The notes under the pieces: generated by a model
Databases searched by the model: none
What the model saw: the letters and a program-made list of their open reading frames with translations, nothing else
What the model was told of the DNA's origin: nothing
Position numbers and translations under genes: made by a program
In this document: piece by piece, positions 1-8,957 of the stretch
Numbering within the stretch: the first letter of the stretch is position 1
Layout of the letters: each line of letters opens with the position of its first letter
DNA from: DASSBG01 sp963800395
GTDB taxonomy: Bacteria; Pseudomonadota; Gammaproteobacteria; Xanthomonadales; Rhodanobacteraceae
Direction: 5' to 3'
DNA: 64,000 nt
Assembly (NCBI GenBank): GCA_963800395.1
Contig: CAWDBD010000001.1
Location: 106,663-170,662 of the forward strand

Positions 1-150
1 GAGTCGACTGCCGACGGACGCGTCTATCTGAAACGCGAGGAAGAGTGCCTGGCCGCATGCTGCGGCGCCCCGATGATGGTGGTCGATGGTCACTATCACG
101 AGAACCTGACCATTGAGAAAGTCGACGACATTCTCGACAAGCTGGAATAG
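1..150 (+). CDS. nuoE: NADH-quinone oxidoreductase subunit E, C-terminal 49 residues
   Basis: The window opens inside this gene. Frame 1 reads 49 residues to a TAG at 148-150. The segment EECLAACCGAPMM carries the last two cysteines of the four-cysteine [2Fe-2S] (N1a) site typical of the 24-kDa thioredoxin-like subunit of complex I. NuoE forms the NADH-oxidising peripheral module with NuoF and NuoG. The 83-bp gap to nuoF and the shared direction place it in the nuo operon. The N-terminal part and the first two cluster ligands lie outside the window. Confidence 0.93.
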   Translation, partial: ESTADGRVYLKREEECLAACCGAPMMVVDGHYHENLTIEKVDDILDKLE

Positions 151-233
151 CCCGATGAAGGAGCGGCCCCGGGCCGCAGTGCGGAATCTTCATCGCGGGC
201 ATCGCCCGCTCCTGCAGACAAAGACATAACGAA

Positions 234-1547
234 ATGGCATACGGACCCGAACCGAAAAAACACCAGGCCGTCTACACCACCTTGCACTTTGACAAGCCGT
301 GGTCGCTTGAGAACTATCTCAAGACCGGAGGCTGGGACGCATGGAAGAAGATCCTTGCCGACAAGCCCGACCCGGCCGACATCATCGACAAGGTCAAGAC
401 CAGCAGCCTGCGTGGTCGTGGTGGCGCCGGTTTTCCCACGGGCCTGAAGTGGTCGTTCATGCCCAAGGGCGAGATGCAGAAATACATTCTGTGCAACTCC
501 GACGAATCGGAACCGGGAACCTGCAAGGATCGTGACATTCTGCGCTTCAACCCGCACGCCGTACTCGAAGGCATGGCGATTGCCTGCTACGCGACCGGTT
601 CGACCGTCGCCTACAACTACCTGCGCGGCGAGTTTCATCACGAACCTTTCGAACATGTCGAAGAGGCACTGAAGGAAGCCTACGAGGCGGGTCTTCTGGG
701 CAAGAACATCCTTGATTCGGGCGTGGACGTGGACATCCACAACGCGCTGGGCGCCGGCGCCTACATCTGCGGTGAGGAAACCGCCATGATGGAGTCGCTC
801 GAAGGCAAGAAGGGCATGCCCCGCTACAAGCCACCGTTCCCGGCCAATTTCGGCCTGTACGGCAAGCCAACCACCATCAACAACACGGAAACCTATGCGT
901 CGGTGCCCGCCATCCTGCGCAACGGGCCCGACTGGTTCCTGGATATCGGCAAGCCCAACAATGGCGGGCCGAAGATCTTCTCGGTCTCGGGCCATGTCAA
1001 CAAGCCCGGCAACTACGAGATTCCGCTCGGCACGCCGTTTTCCGACTTGCTGGAAATGGCCGGAGGCGTGCGCGAAGGGCACAAGCTGAAGGGCGTGATC
1101 CCGGGTGGATCATCGATGAAGGTGCTTCCGGCCGAAGCCATCATGGAATGCACCATGGACTACGACTCGCTGCAGAAAGCCGGTTCCGGTCTGGGGTCGG
1201 GCGCGGTCATCGTGATGGACGACTCCACCTGCATGGTCCAGGCCTGCCAGCGCATCGCGCAGTTCTACTATGCCGAGTCCTGTGGCCAGTGTACGCCGTG
1301 CCGCGAAGGCACCGGCTGGATGAATCGGGTGCTCAAGCGGATCATCGCCGGGCAGGGCAGCCAGGATGACCTGCATCGCCTGAAGGCCATTGCCGGCCAG
1401 ATCGAGGGCCACACCATCTGTGCCTTCGGCGAAGCGGCCGCCTGGCCCGTGCAGGGGTTCCTGCACCACTACTGGGACGAGTTCGAGTACTTCGTGCGCC
1501 ATGGCCGCTCCATGGTCGAGAGCGGCAGCGGGGAGGTGGCGGCATGA
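234..1547 (+). CDS. nuoF: NADH-quinone oxidoreductase subunit F (NADH/FMN-binding)
   Basis: 437 residues, the normal length for the 51-kDa subunit. It oxidises NADH, holds FMN and passes electrons to the N3 [4Fe-4S] cluster. The glycine-rich nucleotide/FMN loop GRGGAGFPTG is at residues 61-70. The cluster ligands are visible as C350, C353 and C356 in ESCGQCTPC and C396 near the C-terminus. The start is the first in-frame ATG after an 83-bp spacer. Downstream, a GGGACTC heptamer array separates it from nuoG, whereas most later nuo genes are tightly packed. Confidence 0.97.
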   Translation: MAYGPEPKKHQAVYTTLHFDKPWSLENYLKTGGWDAWKKILADKPDPADIIDKVKTSSLRGRGGAGFPTGLKWSFMPKGEMQKYILCNSDESEPGTCKDRDILRFNPHAVLEGMAIACYATGSTVAYNYLRGEFHHEPFEHVEEALKEAYEAGLLGKNILDSGVDVDIHNALGAGAYICGEETAMMESLEGKKGMPRYKPPFPANFGLYGKPTTINNTETYASVPAILRNGPDWFLDIGKPNNGGPKIFSVSGHVNKPGNYEIPLGTPFSDLLEMAGGVREGHKLKGVIPGGSSMKVLPAEAIMECTMDYDSLQKAGSGLGSGAVIVMDDSTCMVQACQRIAQFYYAESCGQCTPCREGTGWMNRVLKRIIAGQGSQDDLHRLKAIAGQIEGHTICAFGEAAAWPVQGFLHHYWDEFEYFVRHGRSMVESGSGEVAA

Positions 1548-1584
1548 ATGTGTGGTTGACGCAACGGGACCCGGTGATGAAGAC

Positions 1585-1776
1585 GGGGCTCGGGACTCGG
1601 GACTCGGGACTCGAAAAGGCTCGCTACGCAGAGTCAGCGGCGACAACCGGCCCCAGTCAGCGCAATTCATGTATTGATTGCGGAACCTTGTTCGAAGTGC
1701 AGGTGGCCCTTGTCCGGGATTCAGGCCTCGAATCCCGGTGCTCTTCCGAGTCCCGAGTCCCGAGTCCCGAGTCCCG
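1585..1776. repeat. GGGACTC heptamer array, inverted pair, between nuoF and nuoG
   Basis: Four tandem heptamers (GGGGCTC then GGGACTC three times, 1585-1612) face four perfect GAGTCCC copies (1748-1775) across about 135 bp of unique sequence. The two arms can base-pair, so the transcript between nuoF and nuoG could fold into a long hairpin. The segment just before the right arm (CCCGGTGCTCTTCC) recurs in the nuoL-nuoM element, so this is one repeat family. No gene is seen in this gap. Confidence 0.9.
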
Positions 1777-1809
1777 TGTGTGGGTTGGCGAAAGAACGGG
1801 AGCTTACGC

Positions 1810-4152
1810 ATGAATGCCCAAGTCGAAACCAACACCGTCACCATCGAGATCGATGGCCGCTCGCTCGAGGCGCCGAAGGGCTCAATGATCATCCAGGCCG
1901 CGGACAAGGCCAATATCCCGATTCCGCGTTTCTGCTATCACCCCAAGCTGGCAATCGCGGCCAATTGCCGCATGTGCCTGGTCGAGGTGGAGATGGGCGG
2001 CAAGCCCATGGGCAAGCCGGCGCCGGCCTGTGCCACGCCGGTGGCCGACGGCATGGTCGTGCGCACGCGCTCGGACAAGGCGTTGAAGGCGCAACGCAAC
2101 GTGATGGAATTCCTGCTCATCAATCATCCGCTGGACTGCCCGATCTGTGATCAGGGTGGCGAGTGCGAACTGCAGGACCTGTCGCTGGGTTACGGCCGAT
2201 CCATCTCGCGTTTCACCGAGCGCAAGCGCAGTGTTGCCGACGAGAATATCGGACCGCTCATTGCTACCTACATGACCCGCTGCATCCAGTGCACCCGCTG
2301 CGTCCGCGTGATGAGCGAGATCGCCGGTACCCACGAGCTGGGTGGCATGGACCGTGGCGAGCACCTGGAGATCGGCACCTACATCGGCAAGTCAATCGAA
2401 AGCGAACTGGGCGGCAACATCATCGATGTGTGTCCGGTGGGAGCGCTGACCGACAAGGTTTTCCAGTTCAAGGCCCGTGCCTGGGAACTGATTGCGCGCA
2501 AATCGATCGGCTACCATGACGCGCAGGGCTCGAACCTGTGGTTGCACACGCGCCGGGGCGACATCCTGCGCGCGGTACCGCGCGACAACGACGACATCAA
2601 CGAATGCTGGCTGTCCGACCGCGACCGCTACAGCCATCAGGGCCTGAACGCGGACGACCGTGCCCGGCGACCGATGCTCAAGCGCGACGGCGAATGGCAG
2701 GATGTCGACTGGCAAACTGCTCTCGATGCCGTGGTTGCCGGACTCAAGGCGGCAGGTGGCCAGGACCTGGGCATGCTGGTACATCCGGCGTCGACCTGCG
2801 AGGAAGGCTTGTTGCTGAAACGTCTGGCCGCAGGTCTGGGCTGCTCCAGCATGGACCACCGCCTGCGCCAGCTTGATCCTGCTGCGGCAGCAGCGACCGT
2901 TTTCGAAATGCCGCTGGCCACGGTGCAGGACGCGGGTGCCAGCCTTCTGCTCGGCAGCTATCCGCGTCATGAAATGCCCTTGTTCAACCATCGTCTGCGC
3001 CAGAGTGTGCTGAAGGGTGGCAAGGTATTCGTGGCCAACCCGCTGGCCCAGGATTTCAATTATCCGCTGGCCGGCAGCTTCATTGCACCGCCCCAGGCCT
3101 TGCTGGATGAAATGCTGGTGCTGGCGCGCGCCGCCTCCGAACTGGGCGACAAGCCGCAAACCGACAGTGCGCTGGCCGAGGCCATGGCCTCGGTCGAGGT
3201 GAGCGATGCCGCGCGTACCGCCGTGACCGCCCTGCGCGATGCGGACAAGTCGCTGGTCGTTTTTGGTCATCTGGCGGCCATGCATCCGCAAGCCTCCTGG
3301 TTGAGGGCCGCAGCGCGGCTGATTGCCGATGCAACCGGCAGCGCGGTAGACGAGATTCCTCTCGGCGCCAACGCCATCGGCCTGAGCCAGGTAGGACTGC
3401 TGCCGGGCGAGGGCGGACGGGACGCGCGTGCCATGCAGCTTGAACCGCCCAAGGTGATGATCCTGTTCGGTGCCGAGCCGCCGCACGACTTTGCCGATGG
3501 CAGCCTGATCAACGACGCGCTGGACAAGGCCGACTTTGTGGTGGCCTTCAATGCCTTCGCCGGCGAGGCACTGAAAAACGCCGCCGATGTGATTCTGCCG
3601 ATCGCGCCGCTTCCCGAGACGCCGGCAACTCTGGTCAACGTCGATGGCAAGGCGCAGCGCGTGGAAGCCGCCGTGCCCGCCACCGGCGAGGTGCGGGAAG
3701 GCTGGAAGATCCTGCGCGCACTTGGCCGCCAGCTGGGACTGGAGGGTTTTGACCTCGAGGACATGGCCAGTCTCGATGCTGAAGTCGATCAGGCGCTAGC
3801 CGGGACTCACGCGATCCAACGCACATCCCTGGCCGAGCGCCCCGGTTTGCCGTCCACGGGACTGACGCGCATGGACAGCATCCCGATCTATCGCGGCGAC
3901 GCCGTTCTGCGCCGGGCCAAGGCGTTGAATGAGCATCCGCTGACGCGACCGCCCGAGGCGGTGATGGCCCCGGCTGACGCCAGGGCCATGCAACTGGAAG
4001 ACGGACAGCGCGTGCGCGTCACTGGCGGTCAGGTCCTGCCGCTGCGTGTCGATGCGCGTGTGCCCGCTGGTGCAGTGTGGATTCAGTCCACGCACGCGGC
4101 TACTTCAAAACTGGTGCCCATGGGCGCCACGCTGTCGGTGGACAAGGCATGA
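1810..4152 (+). CDS. nuoG: NADH-quinone oxidoreductase subunit G (iron-sulfur subunit)
   Basis: 780 residues from the ATG at 1810. Starts further upstream would read through the repeat arm and give a junk N-terminus. The N-terminal ferredoxin-like domain has C42, C53, C56 and C74 for a [2Fe-2S] cluster. Next comes the His-Cys3 site H106, C110, C113 and C119, then C158, C161, C164 and C208 for a [4Fe-4S] cluster. The remainder is a molybdopterin-oxidoreductase fold that has lost its cofactor role in complex I. The stop overlaps the nuoH start (ATGA), which indicates translational coupling. Confidence 0.96.
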   Translation: MNAQVETNTVTIEIDGRSLEAPKGSMIIQAADKANIPIPRFCYHPKLAIAANCRMCLVEVEMGGKPMGKPAPACATPVADGMVVRTRSDKALKAQRNVMEFLLINHPLDCPICDQGGECELQDLSLGYGRSISRFTERKRSVADENIGPLIATYMTRCIQCTRCVRVMSEIAGTHELGGMDRGEHLEIGTYIGKSIESELGGNIIDVCPVGALTDKVFQFKARAWELIARKSIGYHDAQGSNLWLHTRRGDILRAVPRDNDDINECWLSDRDRYSHQGLNADDRARRPMLKRDGEWQDVDWQTALDAVVAGLKAAGGQDLGMLVHPASTCEEGLLLKRLAAGLGCSSMDHRLRQLDPAAAAATVFEMPLATVQDAGASLLLGSYPRHEMPLFNHRLRQSVLKGGKVFVANPLAQDFNYPLAGSFIAPPQALLDEMLVLARAASELGDKPQTDSALAEAMASVEVSDAARTAVTALRDADKSLVVFGHLAAMHPQASWLRAAARLIADATGSAVDEIPLGANAIGLSQVGLLPGEGGRDARAMQLEPPKVMILFGAEPPHDFADGSLINDALDKADFVVAFNAFAGEALKNAADVILPIAPLPETPATLVNVDGKAQRVEAAVPATGEVREGWKILRALGRQLGLEGFDLEDMASLDAEVDQALAGTHAIQRTSLAERPGLPSTGLTRMDSIPIYRGDAVLRRAKALNEHPLTRPPEAVMAPADARAMQLEDGQRVRVTGGQVLPLRVDARVPAGAVWIQSTHAATSKLVPMGATLSVDKA

Positions 4153-5183
4153 TGGAAATGAGCCTGCAATCGGACTTGTGGCTGGTGGTATGGACGCTGG
4201 TCAAGATACTGGCGATCAGCATCCCGGTAATCCTGGCGGTGGCCATGTTCGTGTACTGGGAGCGCAAGGTCATCGGCTGGATGCATGTGCGCATGGGGCC
4301 AAACCAGATCGGCCCGCTGGGCCTGCTGCAGGCCTTCGCCGACGTGGTCAAGTTGCTGATCAAGGAGATCATCCTCCCGAGCAACGCCAACCGTTTCCTG
4401 TTTCTGCTGGCGCCGCTGCTGGCGGTGGTACCGGCGCTGGCGGCATGGGCCGTGGTGCCCTTCGACCAGGGCCTTGTGCTGGCCAACATCAACGCCGGTG
4501 TGTTGTATCTGCTGGCCATGACCTCGATGGGTGTGTACGGCATCATCCTGGCCGGATGGGCGTCCAATTCGCGCTACGCGCTGCTGGGTGCCATGCGCTC
4601 GGCGGCGCAGGTGATTTCCTACGAGATCGCCATGGGCATGGCGCTGATCAGCGTGCTGGTGCTGGCGGGAAGTCTCAACCTGACCCAGATTGTCGATGCC
4701 CAGGCCGGCAGCAAGGGCCTGTTCGACTGGTTCTGGCTTCCGTTGCTGCCGATGTTCGTGATCTACACGGTTTCGGTCGTGGCCGAAACCAACCGTCTGC
4801 CGTTCGATGTCGCCGAGGGCGAATCGGAAATCGTGGCCGGGTTCCATGTCGAGTACTCGGGGTCGGCATTCGCGATCTTTTTCCTGGCCGAATACGCCAA
4901 CATGATTCTGGTCAGCTTCCTGGCGTCGGTCCTGTTCCTGGGCGGCTGGTTGAGTCCGTTCCCCGTGTCCTGGGGATGGCTCGGCGCTGGCGGCTGGTGG
5001 TGGCTGATTCTGAAGTCATTCGTGTTTTCGTTTCTGTTCCTCTGGTTCCGCGCCACGTTCCCGCGCTTCCGCTACGACCAGATCATGCGTCTGGGCTGGA
5101 AGGTGTTCATTCCGATTACCATCGTCTGGGTGCTGGTGGCCGGTTGCATGAAGTATTTTGGCTGGGTCACACCAGGAGGTTGA
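4149..5183 (+). CDS. nuoH: NADH-quinone oxidoreductase subunit H (membrane, quinone site)
   Basis: About 344 residues from the ATG overlapping the nuoG stop; a second ATG follows immediately. The protein is highly hydrophobic with about eight membrane segments. It has the family signatures YWERKVIGWMHVRMGPNQIG near the N-terminus and the acidic loop ETNRLPFDVAEGESE in the middle, which line the quinone channel between the peripheral arm and the membrane arm. An in-frame upstream ATG at 4077 lies inside nuoG and is rejected as the start. Confidence 0.96.
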   Translation: MMEMSLQSDLWLVVWTLVKILAISIPVILAVAMFVYWERKVIGWMHVRMGPNQIGPLGLLQAFADVVKLLIKEIILPSNANRFLFLLAPLLAVVPALAAWAVVPFDQGLVLANINAGVLYLLAMTSMGVYGIILAGWASNSRYALLGAMRSAAQVISYEIAMGMALISVLVLAGSLNLTQIVDAQAGSKGLFDWFWLPLLPMFVIYTVSVVAETNRLPFDVAEGESEIVAGFHVEYSGSAFAIFFLAEYANMILVSFLASVLFLGGWLSPFPVSWGWLGAGGWWWLILKSFVFSFLFLWFRATFPRFRYDQIMRLGWKVFIPITIVWVLVAGCMKYFGWVTPGG

Positions 5184-5187
5184 TGAC

Positions 5188-5679
5188 ATGAGCAAGGTAT
5201 TTGCCTATTTCAAGAGCCTGATGCTGGTGGAGCTGTTCCAGGGCATGGGCTTGACCATGCGTTACATGGTCAGTCCCAAGTACACCATGCGCTTTCCGAT
5301 GGAGTCCATTCCGCGATCCAATCGCTTTCGTGGTCTGCATGCGCTGCGGCGCTATCCGAATGGCGAGGAGCGCTGCATTGCCTGCAAATTGTGCGAGGCC
5401 GTGTGCCCGGCGCTTGCCATCACCATCGAGGCCGGCCCGCGCGCCGACGACGGCACCCGGCGCACGACCCGTTACGAGATCGATCTGTTCAAGTGCATCT
5501 ACTGCGGTTTCTGCGAGGAAAGCTGCCCGGTGGATTCGATTGTCGAAACCTCGGTGCTGGAATACCACTTCGAAAATCGCGGCGAGAACGTGATGACCAA
5601 GCCGCAGCTGCTGGCTATCGGCGATCGCTTTGAAGAACAGGTCGCCAGCAACCGCCGTATGGATGCACCCTACCGATGA
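5188..5679 (+). CDS. nuoI: NADH-quinone oxidoreductase subunit I (2x[4Fe-4S])
   Basis: 163 residues from the ATG at 5188, preceded by AGGAGG at 5173-5178. Two ferredoxin motifs are intact: C63, C66, C69 and C73 in CIACKLCEAVC, and C103, C106, C109 and C113 in CIYCGFCEESC. These hold clusters N6a and N6b, which carry electrons from NuoG toward the quinone-reducing N2 cluster. Length and order match the TYKY subunit, and it lies 4 bp after nuoH. Confidence 0.97.
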   Translation: MSKVFAYFKSLMLVELFQGMGLTMRYMVSPKYTMRFPMESIPRSNRFRGLHALRRYPNGEERCIACKLCEAVCPALAITIEAGPRADDGTRRTTRYEIDLFKCIYCGFCEESCPVDSIVETSVLEYHFENRGENVMTKPQLLAIGDRFEEQVASNRRMDAPYR

Positions 5680-5698
5680 GCACGCAGGAGTTCTTGCA

Positions 5699-6319
5699 AT
5701 GACATTCCCGTTGCTTTGTTTTTACGTGTTCGCCGGGATTGCGATCCTGGCCGCGCTGGGCGTGATCAGCTCGCGCAACCCGGTTTATGCCGTGTTGCTG
5801 CTGGTGCTGACGTTTTTCAGCATGGCCTGCACCTGGCTGCTGGCCGACGCGGAGTTTCTTGGCCTCGCCCTGGTGGTGGTGTATGTCGGCGCCGTGATGG
5901 TGCTGTTCCTGTTCGTGGTGATGATGCTTGACGTGAAGCTCGATGCAATGCGCGAAGGCTTTGCCAGGTACCTGCCTGTCGGCATCGTGGTGGGCGCCAT
6001 CATGCTCGCGGAAATGCTGGCAGTGATCGGCGTGCGCGCCATGCACAGCGTGACCAAGGATGCCGATCCGGCCCTGCTGCAACACATGTCCAACACCGAA
6101 TGGCTGGGCACGCAGCTGTTCACCGGATTTCTGCTGCCGTTCGAGATTGCCGCCATCATCCTCACCGTGGGCCTGATTGCGGCAGTCACCCTGACCTTGC
6201 GTCAGCGCACCGGGACGCGCAAGCAGTACCCGTCCGAGCAGGTTGCGGTGAAGAAGTCCGATCGTATGCGTGTCGTCAAGATGGCGTCCGAACCACGGGT
6301 AGGGGAGGCAAGCGAATGA
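5699..6319 (+). CDS. nuoJ: NADH-quinone oxidoreductase subunit J
   Basis: 206 residues from the ATG at 5699, with AGGAG at 5686-5690 as ribosome-binding site. There are five predicted membrane helices. The third contains the conserved YVGAVMVLFLFVVMML stretch, whose pi-bulge region relays coupling in complex I. The C-terminal tail is hydrophilic and basic. An ORF start at 5630 lies inside nuoI and is not used. The stop overlaps the nuoK start (ATGA). Confidence 0.95.
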   Translation: MTFPLLCFYVFAGIAILAALGVISSRNPVYAVLLLVLTFFSMACTWLLADAEFLGLALVVVYVGAVMVLFLFVVMMLDVKLDAMREGFARYLPVGIVVGAIMLAEMLAVIGVRAMHSVTKDADPALLQHMSNTEWLGTQLFTGFLLPFEIAAIILTVGLIAAVTLTLRQRTGTRKQYPSEQVAVKKSDRMRVVKMASEPRVGEASE

Positions 6320-6621
6320 TTACCCTGGCGCACTTCATCGTGTTGGGCGCGGTACTGTTCTCGATTTCCGTGGTTGGCATTTTCATCAACCGCAAGAACA
6401 TGATCGTGCTGCTGATGTGCATCGAGCTGATGCTGGTGGCGGTCAACACCAACTTCATTGCCTTTTCGCGTTTTCTTGGCGACCCATCCGGTCAGGTGTT
6501 CGTGTTCTTCATCCTGACTGTGGCCGCCGCCGAGGCTGCCATTGGCCTTGCTATCCTCACCCTCCTGTTCCGCAATCGCCGCACGATCAATGTGGGCGAA
6601 ATCGACTCGATGAAAGGTTGA
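6316..6621 (+). CDS. nuoK: NADH-quinone oxidoreductase subunit K
   Basis: 101 residues and three membrane helices, the standard size. The conserved membrane glutamates are present: one in the second helix (LMCIELMLVAVN) and one in the third (AAAEAAIGLAI). Both belong to the proton-translocation path. The ATG overlaps the nuoJ stop, so the pair is probably translationally coupled. GGGGAGGC about 9 bases upstream gives a good ribosome-binding site. Confidence 0.96.
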   Translation: MITLAHFIVLGAVLFSISVVGIFINRKNMIVLLMCIELMLVAVNTNFIAFSRFLGDPSGQVFVFFILTVAAAEAAIGLAILTLLFRNRRTINVGEIDSMKG

Positions 6622-6628
6622 CGACACG

Positions 6629-8650
6629 ATGAGTTTATCCATCTCCGTCCTGCTGGCCATCGTGCTGGCGCCCCTGATCGGCTCGCTGCTTGCCGGTCTG
6701 CTGCGCAATCAGGTGGGCCGCGCCGGTGCAGCGGCTGCGGCCATCATCGGCGTGGGCATTGCCTGTGGATTGTCCTTCTATGTGTTCTGGCAACTGGTCT
6801 GGGGTGGCGCTGCCAACTTCGACCAGAACGTCTACACCTGGCTGGAAGTGGGCAAGCTTTCGCTGAGCGTCGGCTTCATGATCGACAGGCTGACCGCCAT
6901 GATGATGGTGGTGGTCACCTTCGTATCCCTGATGGTGCATGTCTATACCATCGGCTACATGGCAGATGATGATGGTTACCAGCGCTTTTTCAGCTATATC
7001 GCGCTGTTCACCTTCGCCATGCTGATGCTGGTGATGGCCAACAACTTCATGCAGCTGTTCTTCGGCTGGGAGGCGGTTGGCCTGGTGTCCTACCTGCTGA
7101 TCGGCTTCTGGTTCAAGCGCGAGTCGGCAATTTACGCCAACCTGAAGGCCTTTGTGGTCAACCGGGTTGGTGATTTCGGCTTCATTCTCGGCATTGCCGC
7201 GGTCCTGTACGCCTTTGGCGCGCTCGATTACGGTACGGTGTTTGCGCATGCCAGTGAGCTGGCCGGGCGCAGCATCGGCATCTGGGGCAGCCATTCGGTG
7301 GGTCTGGCCACACTGATCTGCCTGCTGCTGTTTGTTGGCGCCATGGGCAAGTCGGCGCAGGTGCCCCTGCACGTGTGGCTGCCGGACTCGATGGAAGGCC
7401 CGACCCCCATCTCGGCGCTTATCCATGCGGCAACCATGGTCACCGCAGGCATCTTCATGGTGGCGCGCATGTCGCCGCTGTTCGAGATGTCGCCTGCGGC
7501 ACTGTCCTTCGTGCTGATCATCGGCGCCACCACGGCCCTGTTCATGGGGCTGGTGGGTATCGTGCAACACGACATCAAGCGTGTGATCGCCTACTCGACC
7601 CTGTCGCAGCTCGGCTACATGACCGTGGCGCTGGGCGTGTCGGCCTATGCCGGTGGCGTGTACCACCTGATGACCCATGCCTTCTTCAAGGCGCTGCTGT
7701 TCCTGGGTGCCGGTTCGGTCATCATTGCCATGCACCACGAGCAGGACATGCGCCACATGGGCGGCTTGCGCAAGTACATGCCGATCACCTGGATCACCAT
7801 GTGGATCGGTTCGCTGGCGCTGGTGGCGGTGCCGGGCACGGCCGGGTTCTTCTCCAAGGACTCGATCATCGAGGCTGTGGCCGAGTCGCATCGCTTCGGC
7901 TCGGGCTACGCCTGGTTCTGCGTCATGGCGGGCGTATTCGTGACCTCGCTGTACACCTTCCGGCTGCTTTATCTGACCTTCCATGGCAAGGAGCGCTTCA
8001 CGGTGGATGCCCATGCCGGCAATCACGGCGATGATCATCATCATGAGCCGGGTGTGCTGGCGCACAAGCCGAAGGAGTCACCCTGGGTGGTCACCGTGCC
8101 GCTGGTGCTTCTGGCCATCCCGTCGCTGGTCATCGGCTGGCCGACGGTCAAGCCCATATTGTTCGGCGGCTGGTTCGGCAAGGCCATCGAGGTGCACGAG
8201 CAGCACAATGTGCTGGCTGAGGTTGGGCACGGGTTCCACGGTGCCTGGGCGATGACCCTGCACGGCTTTACCCAGTGGCCCTTCTGGATTGCAGTCGCGG
8301 GCTTCGCGGTAGCCACCTATGTCTACCTGTTCAACCCGTCCATGGCAGATCGTGCCGCGCGCATGTTCAAGCCCATCTATACCACCCTCGTCAGGAAGTA
8401 CTGGTTCGACGAAGCCGAGTACGGCCTGTTTGCGCGCGGCGGCCAGCTGCTGGGCAAGGGCCTGTGGAAGGGCGGTGATGCCGGCCTGATCGATGGCGGT
8501 CTGGTAAAGGGTTCCACGGCGCTGGTGGCGCGCATGGCCGGCGTATTGCGCGGCCTGCAATCGGGCTATCTGTATCACTATGCATTCGCGATGATCCTCG
8601 GCCTGATTCTGCTGCTGGGCGGACAGTGGCTGTTCGGGGGGTGGTCGTGA
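6629..8650 (+). CDS. nuoL: NADH-quinone oxidoreductase subunit L (proton-pumping)
   Basis: 673 residues, a large antiporter-like membrane subunit with about 16 helices and the long lateral helix near the C-terminus. The signature GKSAQVPLHVWLPDSMEGPT, the FFGWEAVGLVSYLLIGFW stretch and the downstream lysine- and histidine-bearing helices are conserved. A histidine/aspartate-rich cytoplasmic loop (GDDHHHEPG) sits near residue 470. It starts 7 bp after nuoK. A 307-bp repeat-filled gap separates it from nuoM. Confidence 0.97.
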   Translation: MSLSISVLLAIVLAPLIGSLLAGLLRNQVGRAGAAAAAIIGVGIACGLSFYVFWQLVWGGAANFDQNVYTWLEVGKLSLSVGFMIDRLTAMMMVVVTFVSLMVHVYTIGYMADDDGYQRFFSYIALFTFAMLMLVMANNFMQLFFGWEAVGLVSYLLIGFWFKRESAIYANLKAFVVNRVGDFGFILGIAAVLYAFGALDYGTVFAHASELAGRSIGIWGSHSVGLATLICLLLFVGAMGKSAQVPLHVWLPDSMEGPTPISALIHAATMVTAGIFMVARMSPLFEMSPAALSFVLIIGATTALFMGLVGIVQHDIKRVIAYSTLSQLGYMTVALGVSAYAGGVYHLMTHAFFKALLFLGAGSVIIAMHHEQDMRHMGGLRKYMPITWITMWIGSLALVAVPGTAGFFSKDSIIEAVAESHRFGSGYAWFCVMAGVFVTSLYTFRLLYLTFHGKERFTVDAHAGNHGDDHHHEPGVLAHKPKESPWVVTVPLVLLAIPSLVIGWPTVKPILFGGWFGKAIEVHEQHNVLAEVGHGFHGAWAMTLHGFTQWPFWIAVAGFAVATYVYLFNPSMADRAARMFKPIYTTLVRKYWFDEAEYGLFARGGQLLGKGLWKGGDAGLIDGGLVKGSTALVARMAGVLRGLQSGYLYHYAFAMILGLILLLGGQWLFGGWS

Positions 8651-8664
8651 TGGCTTCTTGTTTT

Positions 8665-8927
8665 CGGGACTCGGTCAAGAGCCGGGACTCGGGACTCGGG
8701 ACTCGGGACTCGGCTTTGGTTCCGGGACTCGGGACTCGGGACTCGGGACTCGGGAAAGCTCGCAACCCACGGGCTGCGGCGAAAATAGGTTCTGTATTGC
8801 CCGATCGGAGTAATGAACCCGGTTTCTCGGTTCGGCTAACAGCACCAGAAACCCGGTGCTCTTCCGAGTCCCGAGTCCCGAGTCCCGAGTCCCGGCTCTC
8901 CACCCAGTCCCGAGTCCCGAGTCCCGC
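8665..8927. repeat. Double GGGACTC array, inverted, filling the nuoL-nuoM gap
   Basis: This fills the 307-bp gap from 8651 to 8957. Two forward GGGACTC blocks (about 8666-8714 and 8723-8752) face two GAGTCCC blocks (8866-8898 and 8907-8926) across a 110-bp unique core. The right boundary repeats the CCCGGTGCTCTTCC motif of the nuoF-nuoG element. No protein gene is supported here. The short open frames through it encode the low-complexity SRVPSPESR-type peptide expected from a 7-bp repeat read in three frames. Confidence 0.9.
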
Positions 8928-8957
8928 CCATACAACAACGCAAGCCAAGGATCCGAC

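Noticed and set aside
8665..8927. Small proteins rich in SRVPSPESR
   Set aside because: They are the translation of the GAGTCCC heptamer in each frame, not genes.
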